Origin: Arcicella sp. | GTDB lineage: Bacteria > Bacteroidota > Bacteroidia > Cytophagales > Spirosomataceae | Assembly (NCBI GenBank): GCA_025354645.1 | Contig: JANXML010000085.1 | Location: 1-36,677, forward strand | DNA length: 36,677 nucleotides | Direction: 5' to 3' | In this document: positions 27,204 through 35,160 of the stretch, one piece after another | Layout: every line of letters begins with the position of its first letter | Position numbering within the stretch: the first letter of the stretch is position 1 | Notes under the pieces: generated by a model | Database searches by the model: none | The model's input: the letters and a program-made list of their open reading frames with translations, nothing else | Told to the model about the DNA's origin: nothing | Translations under genes and position numbers: made by a program

Positions 27204-27421
27204 AACAAAAATATCCATTAAAAATAGGTTTATTTGGGATTGGCTTGGAAGCCTATTGGAGTCAATTTAGCGGTTTGCAGGCTCGTTTAGAGGGTTATGT
27301 AGAAATTGTAGCCCCAAAATTAAGCTCTTTTGATGCCGAAGTAATAAATTTAGGCTTGATTGATACACCCCAAAAAGCGGTTTAGGCAGGGCATCAATTT
27401 AGGCAAGTTGATATTGGTTGA
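27200..27421 (+). pseudogene. Truncated L-fucose/L-arabinose-isomerase-like gene
   Basis: The ATG at 27200 overlaps the GH106-like stop. The frame reads MKQKYPLKIGLFGIGLEAYW, then LEGYVEIVAPKLSSFDAEVINLGLIDTPQKAV, which I recognise as the N-terminus of the Bacteroidota L-fucose/L-arabinose isomerase family (normally about 450-500 aa). A stop at 27383-27385 follows, but the same frame continues in family style (AGHQFRQVDIG) until a second stop at 27419-27421. After that no similarity can be followed. So the gene carries a nonsense change and has lost about 85% of its length. It marks the broken right end of the polysaccharide-utilisation locus. An intact version would convert the released deoxy-sugar or pentose to its ketose. 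Confidence 0.7.
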
Positions 27422-27659
27422 AAGTCCCTTATTGGGATCAAAATTACATAGCATCCTGTAAGTCGCTTATTGTTAGCAATTTACAAGGTATTTTTACGCT
27501 ACATTTTTATATTTCCAAGCCATTATTTTATCAATATAAAGGCGTAATTTGTTCTTATTGAGCAACTTGCGGAAAGTCGCCCGGGTTAAGTTATATTCTC
27601 ACATTATGTTCACATAATGCAAAATATCTGCCATAGAGTTCCTAATTACTGCTATTATT
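27422..27659. other. Junction region between broken isomerase and deletion-derivative element
   Basis: No convincing gene. At about 27459-27487 there is GTAAGTCGC...TTTAC, a weak inverted motif, and at 27602-27619 CATTATG-TTCA-CATAATG, a small palindrome. This stretch replaces the rest of the isomerase gene, so it probably came in with the recombination that cut the locus. Confidence 0.45.
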
Positions 27660-28155
27660 GAGTGCATCAAAAAGTGTGGGGCAAATGATTTTTTCGCTAA
27701 TTTGATAGGGTAAAATTCTCCCAAAAATGAAAGCCAAAGCCGAGAAGAAATCACGTGAAGAAATCTCAGATCCCAAAACTGCAATTTATCTTTTCAAAAT
27801 CTATCTTTTGAATATTTCTCCCATGATTTATAGACGTTTCAAAGTCAAAGGGGACGCCCATTTAGGTTTTATTGTCAATTACAGTGACAGTTATCATTAT
27901 GGTGAAACGATAACCACGAGTTTTATTGAATCAACCGTAAATTATGTAATAGCCAAAAGGTTTGCAAAAAAAAATATATGCAATGGACAAAGAAGGGAAC
28001 TCACCTGCTCCTTCAAGCCAGAACGAAAGTATTAAACAATGATTGGGAAGATGAATTTAGGAAAAAATATCCCAAATTTAGAGCAACAAAGCCTTTAAAT
28101 GAACCAGATGAAATCAAATTGTCGGCATGATTGCCCCACACTTTTTGATGCACTC
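27660..28155. mobile_element. 496-bp non-autonomous IS remnant with perfect 25-bp terminal inverted repeats
   Basis: The left end (27660-27684, beginning GAGTGCATCAAAAAGTG) and right end (28131-28155, reverse complement of the same) match at 25 of 25 positions. Inside is one chimeric broken reading frame, listed separately. Perfect ends around a wrecked gene are typical of an internal-deletion derivative (MITE-like) that could still be mobilised by a full-length relative elsewhere. I could not find a target-site duplication just outside the repeats. Confidence 0.8.
27727..28130 (+). pseudogene. Fused remnant: pRiA4b ORF-3-like N-terminus joined to a transposase C-terminus
   Basis: Starting at 27727 the first ~44 residues (KTAIYLFKIYLLNISPMIYRR, then FKVKGDAHL) look like the beginning of plasmid pRiA4b ORF-3-family proteins. 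From about 27865 the frame changes character to NYSDSYHYGETITTSFIEST, then VNYVIAKRFAKK, which resembles the tail of an ISKra4/ISNCY-type transposase. A run of nine A (27966-27974) then marks a frameshift, and the tail goes on in the next frame as MQWTKKGTHLLLQARTKVLN, then NDWEDEFRKKYPKFR, to a stop at 28128-28130. So two neighbouring IS genes were joined by an internal deletion and the product was later frameshifted. It is not expected to be functional. The transposase family name is from memory of the tail motif. Confidence 0.65.
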
Positions 28156-28178
28156 CACATCCGTCACCTGAACTAAGA

Positions 28179-28346
28179 ATGGAAAAATTATATGAACGAC
28201 TTTATTTGGATACTGATGATAAAGAATTAGTTGATGAAATAAAACGGTTTGGGAATGCAATTCAATATATCGTAAAATCTCTTTGGATAATAAATAAAGT
28301 AGAAATATTTAAAGCAATTAATAATTTTAAACTCAGCAATTCTTAA
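28179..28346 (+). CDS. Small hypothetical protein of 55 aa
   Basis: An ATG frame of 55 codons (starting MEKLYERLYLDTDDKEL, with a helical middle EIKRFGNAIQYIVKSLW) lies just after the right inverted repeat and convergent with the DnaE-like gene. It is mostly alpha-helical by composition with a short hydrophobic stretch. I do not recognise it and see no strong ribosome-binding site. It could be the end of a gene cut by the mobile element, or chance. Confidence 0.35.
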   Translation: MEKLYERLYLDTDDKELVDEIKRFGNAIQYIVKSLWIINKVEIFKAINNFKLSNS

Positions 28347-28398
28347 CTAAATCAAACTCTTTTATTTACAACTTAAATACTAAAATTCACAAATCAAA

Positions 28399-31320
28399 CT
28401 ATCCATTCCTCGGGTCCATCATAAACGCCATCCGATTCATCCAAGTCACTTGCAAAGCAAAGTGACCAAACTCCTCCGTAACTTTTCCACGCAAGTGATA
28501 AATACCTCCTCCACGGAAAGGAAAGACAACCAATGATTTAGGAAAATGCACTGTATCAAAATACTCGCCATGTTCATCTACAAAATAACCAAAAGCCATC
28601 CGTTCACCTTTCTTTGTCCAAGTAGGTTTAAGTGTAATTAAATAACCAAGCATTTCAACCGTTTTTCCAAAACCTAAATGTAAATTCTTAGCAAAACAAT
28701 AAGTCTCTACTTTATCATGTAGCATTTTATAAGGACTACACAATGGGAAACCTAATAATTCAAATTCATCATAAGCATCTTCTAAATCTGAGTGTATCAG
28801 TTCAGGAAAAGCATAGTCAAAATCTTCAACCTCAAATATTTTGGTCATTACAGGAATTAATTTCCTGCCATTTACCAACAAATGGGCTTTCCAAAGTAAT
28901 TCCTTTTTTCCTTCTCCAAACCACCTAAAAGCACCAATCCGAATCAAAATAATTAACTGTTCTAATCCAGCGGGTACACGCTTACAAAAATTATCAAAAG
29001 AAAAGAAAGGTCCTTTTTTACGTTCCTCAACAATGGCAAAACACAATTTACTCTCCAATGATTTAATATGAATAAATCCTAACATGACTACCTTTCCACA
29101 AATTGAAGTATTATATTGACACGAATTAATTTCAGGTAACTCCACAAACGCACCAGCTCGTTTTAATTCATGAATATAAAATTCAGTTCGATAGAATCCA
29201 CCAAAATTATTAATTACCGCCACCATAAACTCCAAGGGATAATAGGTCTTCAAATACAAACTTTGGTAACTTTCCACGGCATAACTTGCAGAATGTGCTT
29301 TTGAAAAACTATATCCTGCAAAACTCTCAATTTGTCTCCACACCTCACGATAAATCTCTTCTGGATAACCTTTTTCTTGACAATTAGTATGAAACTTTTC
29401 CACAATTTTCTCAAATTCTGAACGTGACCGATACTTACCAGACATCGCACGTCGTAACACATCTGCCTCCGCCAAGGTCAATCCAGCAAAATGATGAGCC
29501 ACTTTTATCACATCTTCTTGATAAACCATCACACCATAAGTTTCTTCCAAAAGTTCTTTCATCTTTGGATGAATATATACAACCTCCGAAGGTTTATGAT
29601 GATATTTTATAAACGTTGCCATCATGCCAGAACTCGCAACGCCAGGGCGAATAATCGAACTCGCTGCCACCAGAGTTAAGTAATTGTCACATTCCAATTT
29701 CCATATCAACTGTCGCATTGCTGGCGACTCAATATAAAAACATCCCATCGTTTCGTGGCTTTTCAATTGTGCTTGAATCTTAGGGTCAGTCTTGAATTTC
29801 TGAACCGCATGAACATCAACATTCACTTGTCGATTTTGCCAAATAATTTCTACCGATTCTTTGATATGTCCTAAACCTCTTTGCGACAACACATCAAATT
29901 TAGAAAAACCAATGTCTTCACATACATACATATCAAACTCACAAATCGGAAATCCTTTGGGCATTGGTTGCAAAGCCGTATAGTGCGAAAGAGGTCGTTC
30001 CGAAATCATAATTCCACCAGCATGAATTGACAAATAATTAGGAAAATTTTCCATCAATTTTCCGTATTTCATTATCAAATCAAGGTACTCGCCATTTTGA
30101 GGAGTCCTACGATTATCTACCAAAGCATCAATATCTGGTTTCGGTAAACCAAAAACTTTACCTAATTCTCGATAAGCCGAACGGTCTTTGAAAGTGACGT
30201 ATGTTGCCAGAAGGCAAACGTAATTTGGTCCATATCTTTTAAAGATATAATCAATGATTTCATCACGTTCGTCCCATGAAAAATCAATATCAAAGTCAGG
30301 GGGTGATGTCCTACTTGGATTAATAAACCGTTCAAAATATAAGTCTAATTCAATCGGATCCACATCTGTAATACCAATACAGTACGCCACAATCGAATTT
30401 GCACCAGAGCCACGACCAATATGATAATATCCTCTCGACTGTGCATACCGAATAATATCATGCGTTATCAAAAAATATGAACAAAAACTTAATTCACTAA
30501 TTACTTTTAACTCATGCTCAATTCGTTTTTTAGCTTCAATGTGATTAGAACCATATCTATTTATCAATCCATCATAAGCAATCTTTTTCAACAAAGCCAA
30601 ATCATCAACTTTTGAAGTCGTAAATACTACTTTATTTTTAGGTTGATTAAAATCAAATTCAAAACTACACTTTTCCAGAATTCTTTGTGAATTAGAAATA
30701 ATCTCAGGGTAATTTCTAAGATTATTCACAAGAATTTCTTCCGAATAAAAAACTTCATCCTCACAAGCCTCAACCGACTTAGGTAATTTACTCAGCAAAC
30801 TATTTTTATCAATTGCACGTAAAAGCCGATGAACACTATGACCTCTTTTATTGAAAAAAGTTATTGGTTGTAACAACACAAAGTCTTGGTAATCAATCCT
30901 ATACAGTTTGGTAAGTTCATTTAATCGAATGCCAATAATACCACTTGGATATGATAATAATTTATTTCTTTTCTGAAAAGGAAAAATCACAAATACCTCA
31001 TTAAATAATGGCGGGATTTCTGGAAAATCTTTCTTCGATAAATGATGTTCAGTTCTAAAACTATTTATCTCCGCAAAACCACAATGATTCTTTGCCAAGC
31101 ATACGTAAAGCAAATCATCATCATTCCGAAATTCAACGCCAATCACGGGTTCAATGCCAGCCTTGCAACATAAAGCCACAAAATCAAAGACTGCGGAGGT
31201 AGTATTTATATCCGTTAAGGCAAGTTTCTTTATACCATTATCAACGGCACAATTAACCAATTCCTCAATAGAAATCGTGCCATAGCGGAGGCTATAAAAA
31301 GTATGACAGTTCAAGTACAT
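28399..31320 (-). CDS. dnaE2-like: DnaE-type error-prone DNA polymerase III alpha subunit (accessory copy)
   Basis: 973 aa, shorter than a replicative DnaE (~1160-1500 aa) and in the range of DnaE2/ImuC-type polymerases. The N-terminal PHP domain (about 1-65) reads LNCHTFYSLRYGT...ALTDINTTSAVFDF; the first PHP histidine is replaced by Asn, so its metal site is likely degenerate. The C-family palm motifs are intact: PDFDIDFSWDERDEIIDY (about 338-356, two catalytic Asp) and SKFDVLSQRGL (third Asp). GRGSGANSIVAYCIGIT and VYQEDVIKVAH are further signatures, and an OB-like segment ends the protein. It starts 3 nt after the dinB stop, so the two polymerases are co-translated. It should do translesion or mutagenic synthesis under control of the divergent LexA-like repressor. 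No imuA/imuB is adjacent, which differs from the proteobacterial cassette. Confidence 0.9.
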   Translation of the reverse strand: MYLNCHTFYSLRYGTISIEELVNCAVDNGIKKLALTDINTTSAVFDFVALCCKAGIEPVIGVEFRNDDDLLYVCLAKNHCGFAEINSFRTEHHLSKKDFPEIPPLFNEVFVIFPFQKRNKLLSYPSGIIGIRLNELTKLYRIDYQDFVLLQPITFFNKRGHSVHRLLRAIDKNSLLSKLPKSVEACEDEVFYSEEILVNNLRNYPEIISNSQRILEKCSFEFDFNQPKNKVVFTTSKVDDLALLKKIAYDGLINRYGSNHIEAKKRIEHELKVISELSFCSYFLITHDIIRYAQSRGYYHIGRGSGANSIVAYCIGITDVDPIELDLYFERFINPSRTSPPDFDIDFSWDERDEIIDYIFKRYGPNYVCLLATYVTFKDRSAYRELGKVFGLPKPDIDALVDNRRTPQNGEYLDLIMKYGKLMENFPNYLSIHAGGIMISERPLSHYTALQPMPKGFPICEFDMYVCEDIGFSKFDVLSQRGLGHIKESVEIIWQNRQVNVDVHAVQKFKTDPKIQAQLKSHETMGCFYIESPAMRQLIWKLECDNYLTLVAASSIIRPGVASSGMMATFIKYHHKPSEVVYIHPKMKELLEETYGVMVYQEDVIKVAHHFAGLTLAEADVLRRAMSGKYRSRSEFEKIVEKFHTNCQEKGYPEEIYREVWRQIESFAGYSFSKAHSASYAVESYQSLYLKTYYPLEFMVAVINNFGGFYRTEFYIHELKRAGAFVELPEINSCQYNTSICGKVVMLGFIHIKSLESKLCFAIVEERKKGPFFSFDNFCKRVPAGLEQLIILIRIGAFRWFGEGKKELLWKAHLLVNGRKLIPVMTKIFEVEDFDYAFPELIHSDLEDAYDEFELLGFPLCSPYKMLHDKVETYCFAKNLHLGFGKTVEMLGYLITLKPTWTKKGERMAFGYFVDEHGEYFDTVHFPKSLVVFPFRGGGIYHLRGKVTEEFGHFALQVTWMNRMAFMMDPRNG

Positions 31321-31323
31321 TTT

Positions 31324-32493
31324 TTACATGAGTAAAGGGTTACGTTTATTCAAATCAACATTTAAAGCTCTTCCAATGGCATTCGTTCCGTATCTATCTC
31401 TAATTTTATCCATGGCATGATATAAAGGGGCAACCTTATAACCACCATCAAATAAATTCAATTGCTCAGTTCCACGAACCAATTTATTAAACCTAACGCC
31501 AATTAATCGAATCAATAATCGCCGCTCATAAAGTCGTTCAAATAGCTCTAAAACGTGCTTCATCAAAACCATATCAGAAGCCGACATCTGAATATTAAGT
31601 TGCCTTGTAAAGGTTTGAAAATCACTATACCTAACTTTGATAGTCACACAACAAGTACAAAAACCACTTTTCCGCAAATCATAACAAAGTTCTTCCACTA
31701 ATTTTATCAAAACACGTCTCAGAAAATCAATGTCAGTAGTGTCTTTCTCAAAAGTAATTTCCTTCGAAGCAGACTTTGGGTCATGGTAAGGTATAATAGG
31801 ACTATCATCAATACCATTAGCACGTTGCCACAGAGTAGTACCTAACTTTCCAAAAGTTCTTTCTAATAATTTTAAAGGCATTTTACTTAATACGCCAATA
31901 TTATTAATTCCCATATTCCGCAAAGTTTGGGTAGTAATTTTGCCACATAATGGAATTTTATCAACTGAAAGCGGAGCTAAAAAATCTTTCTCATGCCCAT
32001 GAAATATCTGTAACTGTCCAGCTGGTTTTGCCTCATTAGTTGCCATTTTGGAAACCGTTTTGTTTATCGACAATCCAAGACTAATACTTAATCCAGTTTC
32101 TTTAACCACTTTGGTACGCAACTCTTTAACAAACTTCCATGCACCGAAATACCGTTCCATGCCAGTCATATCCAGATAAAATTCATCAATGCTTGCTTTC
32201 TCAACTACAGGAGCAGTATCGACCATAATCTCAGTTACAATAGAAGAATGCTGACTATACGCTTCAAAATCACCTCTCAAAATGATCGCATCTGGACAAA
32301 GCTGTCTCGCTATTTTCATAGGCATAGCCGAACGAACACCAAAAACTCTTGTTTCATAACTACATGCTGCCACAACACCACGGTCACTACCACCACCAAC
32401 AATCACAGGTTTTCCATTCAGCCGACTGTCTCGCAGACGTTCAACTGATACGAAAAAACTGTCTAAATCCATGTGAGCAACAGAACGATTCAT
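31324..32493 (-). CDS. dinB-like: Y-family DNA polymerase (DinB/ImuB-like) with a beta-clamp motif
   Basis: 389 aa. Catalytic residues of Y-family polymerases are present: D9 (HMDLDSFF) and D103-E104 (SIDEFYLD). The dNTP-sensing SYETRVFGVRSAMP and thumb helix-hairpin-helix (about 180-230) are normal, so it should be an active polymerase, unlike ImuB, which lacks the acidic triad. The C-terminal QLNLF (344-348) is a standard sliding-clamp-binding motif. It is the first gene of a two-gene operon with the DnaE-type polymerase (3-nt gap) and is divergent from the LexA-like repressor. The 15-bp word CGATTCATTTTTGAG at its start recurs before the repressor gene, suggesting shared operators. Its role would be bypass of DNA lesions with low fidelity. 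Confidence 0.93.
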   Translation of the reverse strand: MNRSVAHMDLDSFFVSVERLRDSRLNGKPVIVGGGSDRGVVAACSYETRVFGVRSAMPMKIARQLCPDAIILRGDFEAYSQHSSIVTEIMVDTAPVVEKASIDEFYLDMTGMERYFGAWKFVKELRTKVVKETGLSISLGLSINKTVSKMATNEAKPAGQLQIFHGHEKDFLAPLSVDKIPLCGKITTQTLRNMGINNIGVLSKMPLKLLERTFGKLGTTLWQRANGIDDSPIIPYHDPKSASKEITFEKDTTDIDFLRRVLIKLVEELCYDLRKSGFCTCCVTIKVRYSDFQTFTRQLNIQMSASDMVLMKHVLELFERLYERRLLIRLIGVRFNKLVRGTEQLNLFDGGYKVAPLYHAMDKIRDRYGTNAIGRALNVDLNKRNPLLM

Positions 32494-32505
32494 TTTTGAG
32501 ATTAA

Positions 32506-32537
32506 TTTGTTTTAAAAGTCCATTTTTAGTATTTTTG
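32506..32537 (+). promoter_or_regulatory. Bacteroidota-type promoter for the LexA-like gene
   Basis: TTTG at 32506-32509, a 20-nt spacer, then TATTTTTG at 32530-32537 fits the TTTG-N(19-21)-TAnnTTTG consensus. The transcript would start near 32544 and have a ~95-nt leader carrying the inverted operator pair. Confidence 0.5.
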
Positions 32538-32571
32538 TTATATAAATAAGACAAAAACTACAAATTTGAGC

Positions 32572-32579
32572 CAAATTTA
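32572..32579 (-). promoter_or_regulatory. Possible -7 box for the dinB-dnaE operon
   Basis: The minus strand reads TAAATTTG, an exact TAnnTTTG match, about 79 nt before the dinB ATG. The nearest TTTG for a -33 box lies 15 nt away, which is shorter than usual. It faces the repressor promoter, so the two promoters overlap. Confidence 0.4.
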
Positions 32580-32638
32580 ATAATAAAAATGAACCAAACA
32601 AGAATATACGATTCATTTTTAAGACAAATATTTTAATT

Positions 32639-33334
32639 ATGATAACAAAATTGAGTCAAAATTTATTTTGGTTGAGAAATAACTTCGATAAAGAGAAAAT
32701 TTCTCAGGAAGAAATGTCTAAAGGATTAGGCATTACAAAACCAACCTATGCGAGATATGAGAAGGGGTTAAATGAACCTAAATTAGAAGATATTTTAAAA
32801 ATGTCGGATGTTTTTGGCATGACTACTGACCAATTACTAAAAGAAGATGTTTCAATTAAAAAGCCAAATTTTGAAAATGACAAATTAAGAATCTTAGCAT
32901 CTACCGTCAACTCTCAAAATGAAGATAATATAGAGCTTGTTTCAATAAAAGCAGCCGCAGGTTATCGAGGAGGATTTGGAGATATAAATTTTATTGAGAC
33001 ACTGCCAGTATTCCAAGTTCCATTTTTATCAAAAGATAAGAAATACAGAGTATTTCAGATTGAAGGAGATTCTATGTTACCATTAAGATCAGGTTCAATG
33101 GTATTCGCAGAATATATTGAAGATTGGAGAAACATAAAGAATGGAACAGTCTGTATTATCGTGACCAGAGAAGAGGGAATCGTACTTAAATCAGTAATCA
33201 ATTTTTTAAATGATAAGAATTTATTAATTCTTAAATCAAAAAATGAAATATATGATCCATACGCAGTAATGGGGGAAGAAATAAACGAAATATGGAAATT
33301 TGTTGGATTTTACAACAATGAATTTCCAACCTAA
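32639..33334 (+). CDS. LexA/CI-like self-cleaving repressor (XRE helix-turn-helix plus S24 peptidase)
   Basis: 231 aa. An XRE-type helix-turn-helix at about 5-65 (ISQEEMSKGLGITKPTYARYE) is followed by an S24/LexA-like peptidase domain. The catalytic dyad is S145 (IEGDSMLPL) and K184 (GIVLKSVIN), and the likely self-cleavage bond is A107-G108 (KAAAGYRGG). The XRE head makes it closer to phage CI or Bacteroidota S24 regulators than to LexA proper, which has a winged helix. It is divergent from dinB-dnaE with 145 bp between, so it most likely represses the mutagenesis operon and itself, and is inactivated by RecA-stimulated self-cleavage after DNA damage. A decayed nuclease gene follows after 16 nt. 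Confidence 0.92.
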   Translation: MITKLSQNLFWLRNNFDKEKISQEEMSKGLGITKPTYARYEKGLNEPKLEDILKMSDVFGMTTDQLLKEDVSIKKPNFENDKLRILASTVNSQNEDNIELVSIKAAAGYRGGFGDINFIETLPVFQVPFLSKDKKYRVFQIEGDSMLPLRSGSMVFAEYIEDWRNIKNGTVCIIVTREEGIVLKSVINFLNDKNLLILKSKNEIYDPYAVMGEEINEIWKFVGFYNNEFPT

Positions 33335-33350
33335 TACTAACATTTAACGC

Positions 33351-33695
33351 ATGAAAAAGATATTCATATTCCTTTTAATATTATTTGTATCAAGCTGTAA
33401 AATAGAAAGAATACCAACACCAGTAACCAATTTAAGTGTACATCTAAAACTTGGTAATCCAACAAATGCCAACACAGAACCAGATAATTATTTACTCGTA
33501 AAGCCACAATACACACTTTCATACAGTAAAACCAAAGCACACGCCAATTGGGTTTCTTGGGAATTGACAAAATCATACCTTGGGATAGCAGATTGCTAAA
33601 ACGTCTTTCGTCCAGACCATACACTACAAGCCGACAACTAAAAAGTCGCAACGAAAGATTACACAAATTCAGGCTTTGACCGTGGACATCTTTGA
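33351..33695 (+). pseudogene. Decayed DNA/RNA non-specific endonuclease lipoprotein gene
   Basis: The ATG at 33351 starts a lipoprotein signal peptide (MKKIFIFLLILFVSSC, Cys 16), followed by LGNPTNANTEPDNYLLVKPQYTLSYSKTKA and NWVSWELTKSYLG, which match the N-terminus of secreted NUC-type nucleases. The first stop is at 33597-33599. Beyond it the same frame keeps the family signature: FRPDHTLQADN, stop (33639-33641), KVATKDYTNSGFDRGHL with the catalytic DRGH motif, then a stop at 33693-33695. Everything past this is missing. The frame is intact but three nonsense codons and a truncation have inactivated it. It would have been co-transcribed with the LexA-like repressor, 16 nt upstream. A hairpin follows. 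Confidence 0.8.
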
Positions 33696-33698
33696 GAT

Positions 33699-33733
33699 GT
33701 GGTTTAAAAAAGCGGCACACTTTTTTGAACCAC
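33699..33733 (+). terminator. 14-bp hairpin after the nuclease remnant
   Basis: GTGGTTTAAAAAAG (33699-33712) and CTTTTTTGAACCAC (33720-33733) pair with one G-T position around a 7-nt loop, and TTTATAT follows. It is a plausible terminator for the repressor transcript, and lies exactly where the nuclease homology ends. Confidence 0.6.
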
Positions 33734-33860
33734 TTTATATACCATGAATAAGAATTTTCTTTAAATTATGAACTCAGTCTTCTTTAGACTTTAAAATATT
33801 TTACTTTTGTTCGGACATATACGTCGTTTAATGACCAATCTACCCAGTTCCTACAAAATT

Positions 33861-34826
33861 TTAAAGTCCTAATTTCATCCCTGCGTTATGCTTTTTAATA
33901 TTTTCAATCCGTGTATATCGTTGAATCATTGCCGAAGTTTTATGTTTGGATTGTCGCATAATTTCTGAATCGTCAGCTCCATTTATTTTGGCTATCGTGA
34001 TAAAAGAAGCACGTAATGAATGGGCAGAAAACTCTTCGCCAAAATAAGTTTTTACTAAATCATTTACTGTTTTATCGGTTAATCTATCGGTTGTTATTTT
34101 GTCACCTTTTCGTACTCTCACAAACAGAGCATCCGATGATTTCTCTAATCTTTCTATCCATTTTTGAAGCGTTCTGATTGAGCATAAAACCGCTTCGGGA
34201 CTGTAAAAAATGGCTTTTTCTTCGTAATCCCCATATTGATTTGTTTTAGATTTTTGTAGAGAAACAATTAATCCATCATCCGTAAAATTTAAGTCTTCAA
34301 CATTCAATGCCACCAATTCTGATCTCCTAAATGCACCCGTAAATCCCAAAAGCAAGATTGCTTTATTTCTCAGATTTGCATTTAATTCAGTATCAAAATC
34401 ACGCAATAATTGCTTTAAAATATGGAGTTTAAAAGCGGGAGCTTGTTTTTGTCTAATGCCTTTTGTTCGTTTAATTCCTTCCATTACAACCCTAAAAATT
34501 CGATTTTGGGTTGGAGTATCTAAATTATTTACTTGGTGCAATTTTGAAATTGCTGCCAACCTTCGGTTAATTGTTGCCCATTTACAAGAATCTGCCAAAT
34601 GAGAAACGTAAGCCGCCAAGGTTTCGGGCGAAACTGGAAATGGAACCTGCCCATTGATTTCACACCAATCGTTGAAATTTTGTAAATCAGATTTGTATGC
34701 TCGTTGCGTATTGACCGCACCTGCTAATCCTAACCGTCCGTACTCATTTACTTTCTCTCTTAAATCTATTGGTAATCCAATATTGGTAGAATTTACCTGG
34801 ACTGGAAAATTTGTGTTCATTTGCAA
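33861..34826 (-). CDS. Tyrosine recombinase / integrase
   Basis: 321 aa. An N-terminal SAM-like core-binding domain (about 25-125: NTQRAYKSDLQNFNDWC) precedes the catalytic domain with R167 (TGAFRRSEL), K194 (KSKTNQYG), H269 and R272 (SAHSLRASF), H295 (QSKHKTSAM) and nucleophile Y304 (QRYTR). All active residues are present, so it should be functional. It may integrate or resolve a mobile element or resolve plasmid dimers. It is convergent with the repressor unit and divergent from parA. A dyad at 34916-34946 upstream could be its binding site. It is of the type often found on Bacteroidota plasmids and genomic islands rather than the XerC/XerD pair. Confidence 0.93.
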   Translation of the reverse strand: MQMNTNFPVQVNSTNIGLPIDLREKVNEYGRLGLAGAVNTQRAYKSDLQNFNDWCEINGQVPFPVSPETLAAYVSHLADSCKWATINRRLAAISKLHQVNNLDTPTQNRIFRVVMEGIKRTKGIRQKQAPAFKLHILKQLLRDFDTELNANLRNKAILLLGFTGAFRRSELVALNVEDLNFTDDGLIVSLQKSKTNQYGDYEEKAIFYSPEAVLCSIRTLQKWIERLEKSSDALFVRVRKGDKITTDRLTDKTVNDLVKTYFGEEFSAHSLRASFITIAKINGADDSEIMRQSKHKTSAMIQRYTRIENIKKHNAGMKLGL

Positions 34827-34915
34827 TTTGATTTATTACTTACGATAAGGTTTACTTATCAAAAGTAATAAATTCCATTAGAAAAACGCTAATATTTTCT
34901 TTTTTTCTTGAACTT

Positions 34916-34946
34916 GTACACTTCGAGAATTTAATATTCTGTGTAC
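34916..34946. promoter_or_regulatory. Dyad GTACAC...GTGTAC upstream of the integrase, possible recombinase site
   Basis: GTACAC (34916-34921) and GTGTAC (34941-34946) are the outer arms, with an inner AGAAT-TTA-ATATTCT symmetry. The layout of two inverted arms around a short centre resembles core sites of tyrosine recombinases. It lies 90 bp before the integrase start. This is a guess from shape only. Confidence 0.35.
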
Positions 34947-35083
34947 GGTTTCAATAAAAAATAAATATTCAATTCTCAGAGCGTTCAATTTTATAAATAT
35001 AGACATGAAATTTCAAATATTTTAAGATAAATATCTGATTATCATAAAGTTATGTATTTTCATTTTAAAAATATTCATAATTT

Positions 35084-35112
35084 TTTTCCTTCATAAATAT
35101 TATGAAGGAAAA
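35084..35112. promoter_or_regulatory. Perfect 13-bp inverted repeat upstream of parA
   Basis: TTTTCCTTCATAA (35084-35096) and TTATGAAGGAAAA (35100-35112) form a perfect dyad with a 3-nt centre, just upstream of the predicted parA promoter. It could be an operator for the DNA-binding ParA, a centromere-like ParB site, or an att or terminator structure. Confidence 0.55.
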
Positions 35113-35126
35113 TAAATATTGCAGTT

Positions 35127-35160
35127 TTTGGGTATTTTATTACCATTTTTTGTATATTTG
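35127..35160 (+). promoter_or_regulatory. Bacteroidota-type promoter for parA
   Basis: TTTG at 35127-35130 and TATATTTG at 35153-35160 (exact TAnnTTTG) are separated by 22 nt. The word TTTGGGTATT occurs at 35127-35136 and again at 35157-35166, 30 bp (about three DNA turns) apart, and GGTATTTTATTACC (35131-35144) is a small palindrome. Both repeats overlap promoter elements, consistent with autoregulation. Confidence 0.5.

Larger units (their letters stand above)
32486..32623. promoter_or_regulatory. Divergent dinB / LexA-like promoter region with repeated TTCATTTTT operators
   Basis: CGATTCATTTTTGAG at 32486-32500 (covering the dinB start) recurs as CGATTCATTTTTAAG at 32609-32623. A third copy in inverse, TAAAAATGAA at 32584-32593, pairs perfectly with TTCATTTTTA at 32612-32621. 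The region also has TTTTTGT/ACAAAAA arms at 32531-32557. Several half-sites around overlapping promoters fit autoregulation by the LexA-like repressor. Confidence 0.6.

Noticed and set aside
27602-27619. Palindrome CATTATG-TTCA-CATAATG as a dif or att site
   Set aside because: Seven-bp AT-rich arms are expected by chance in this DNA and do not match a known site.
27650-28165. Target-site duplication around the 496-bp element
   Set aside because: The bases flanking both 25-bp ends show no convincing matching direct repeat.
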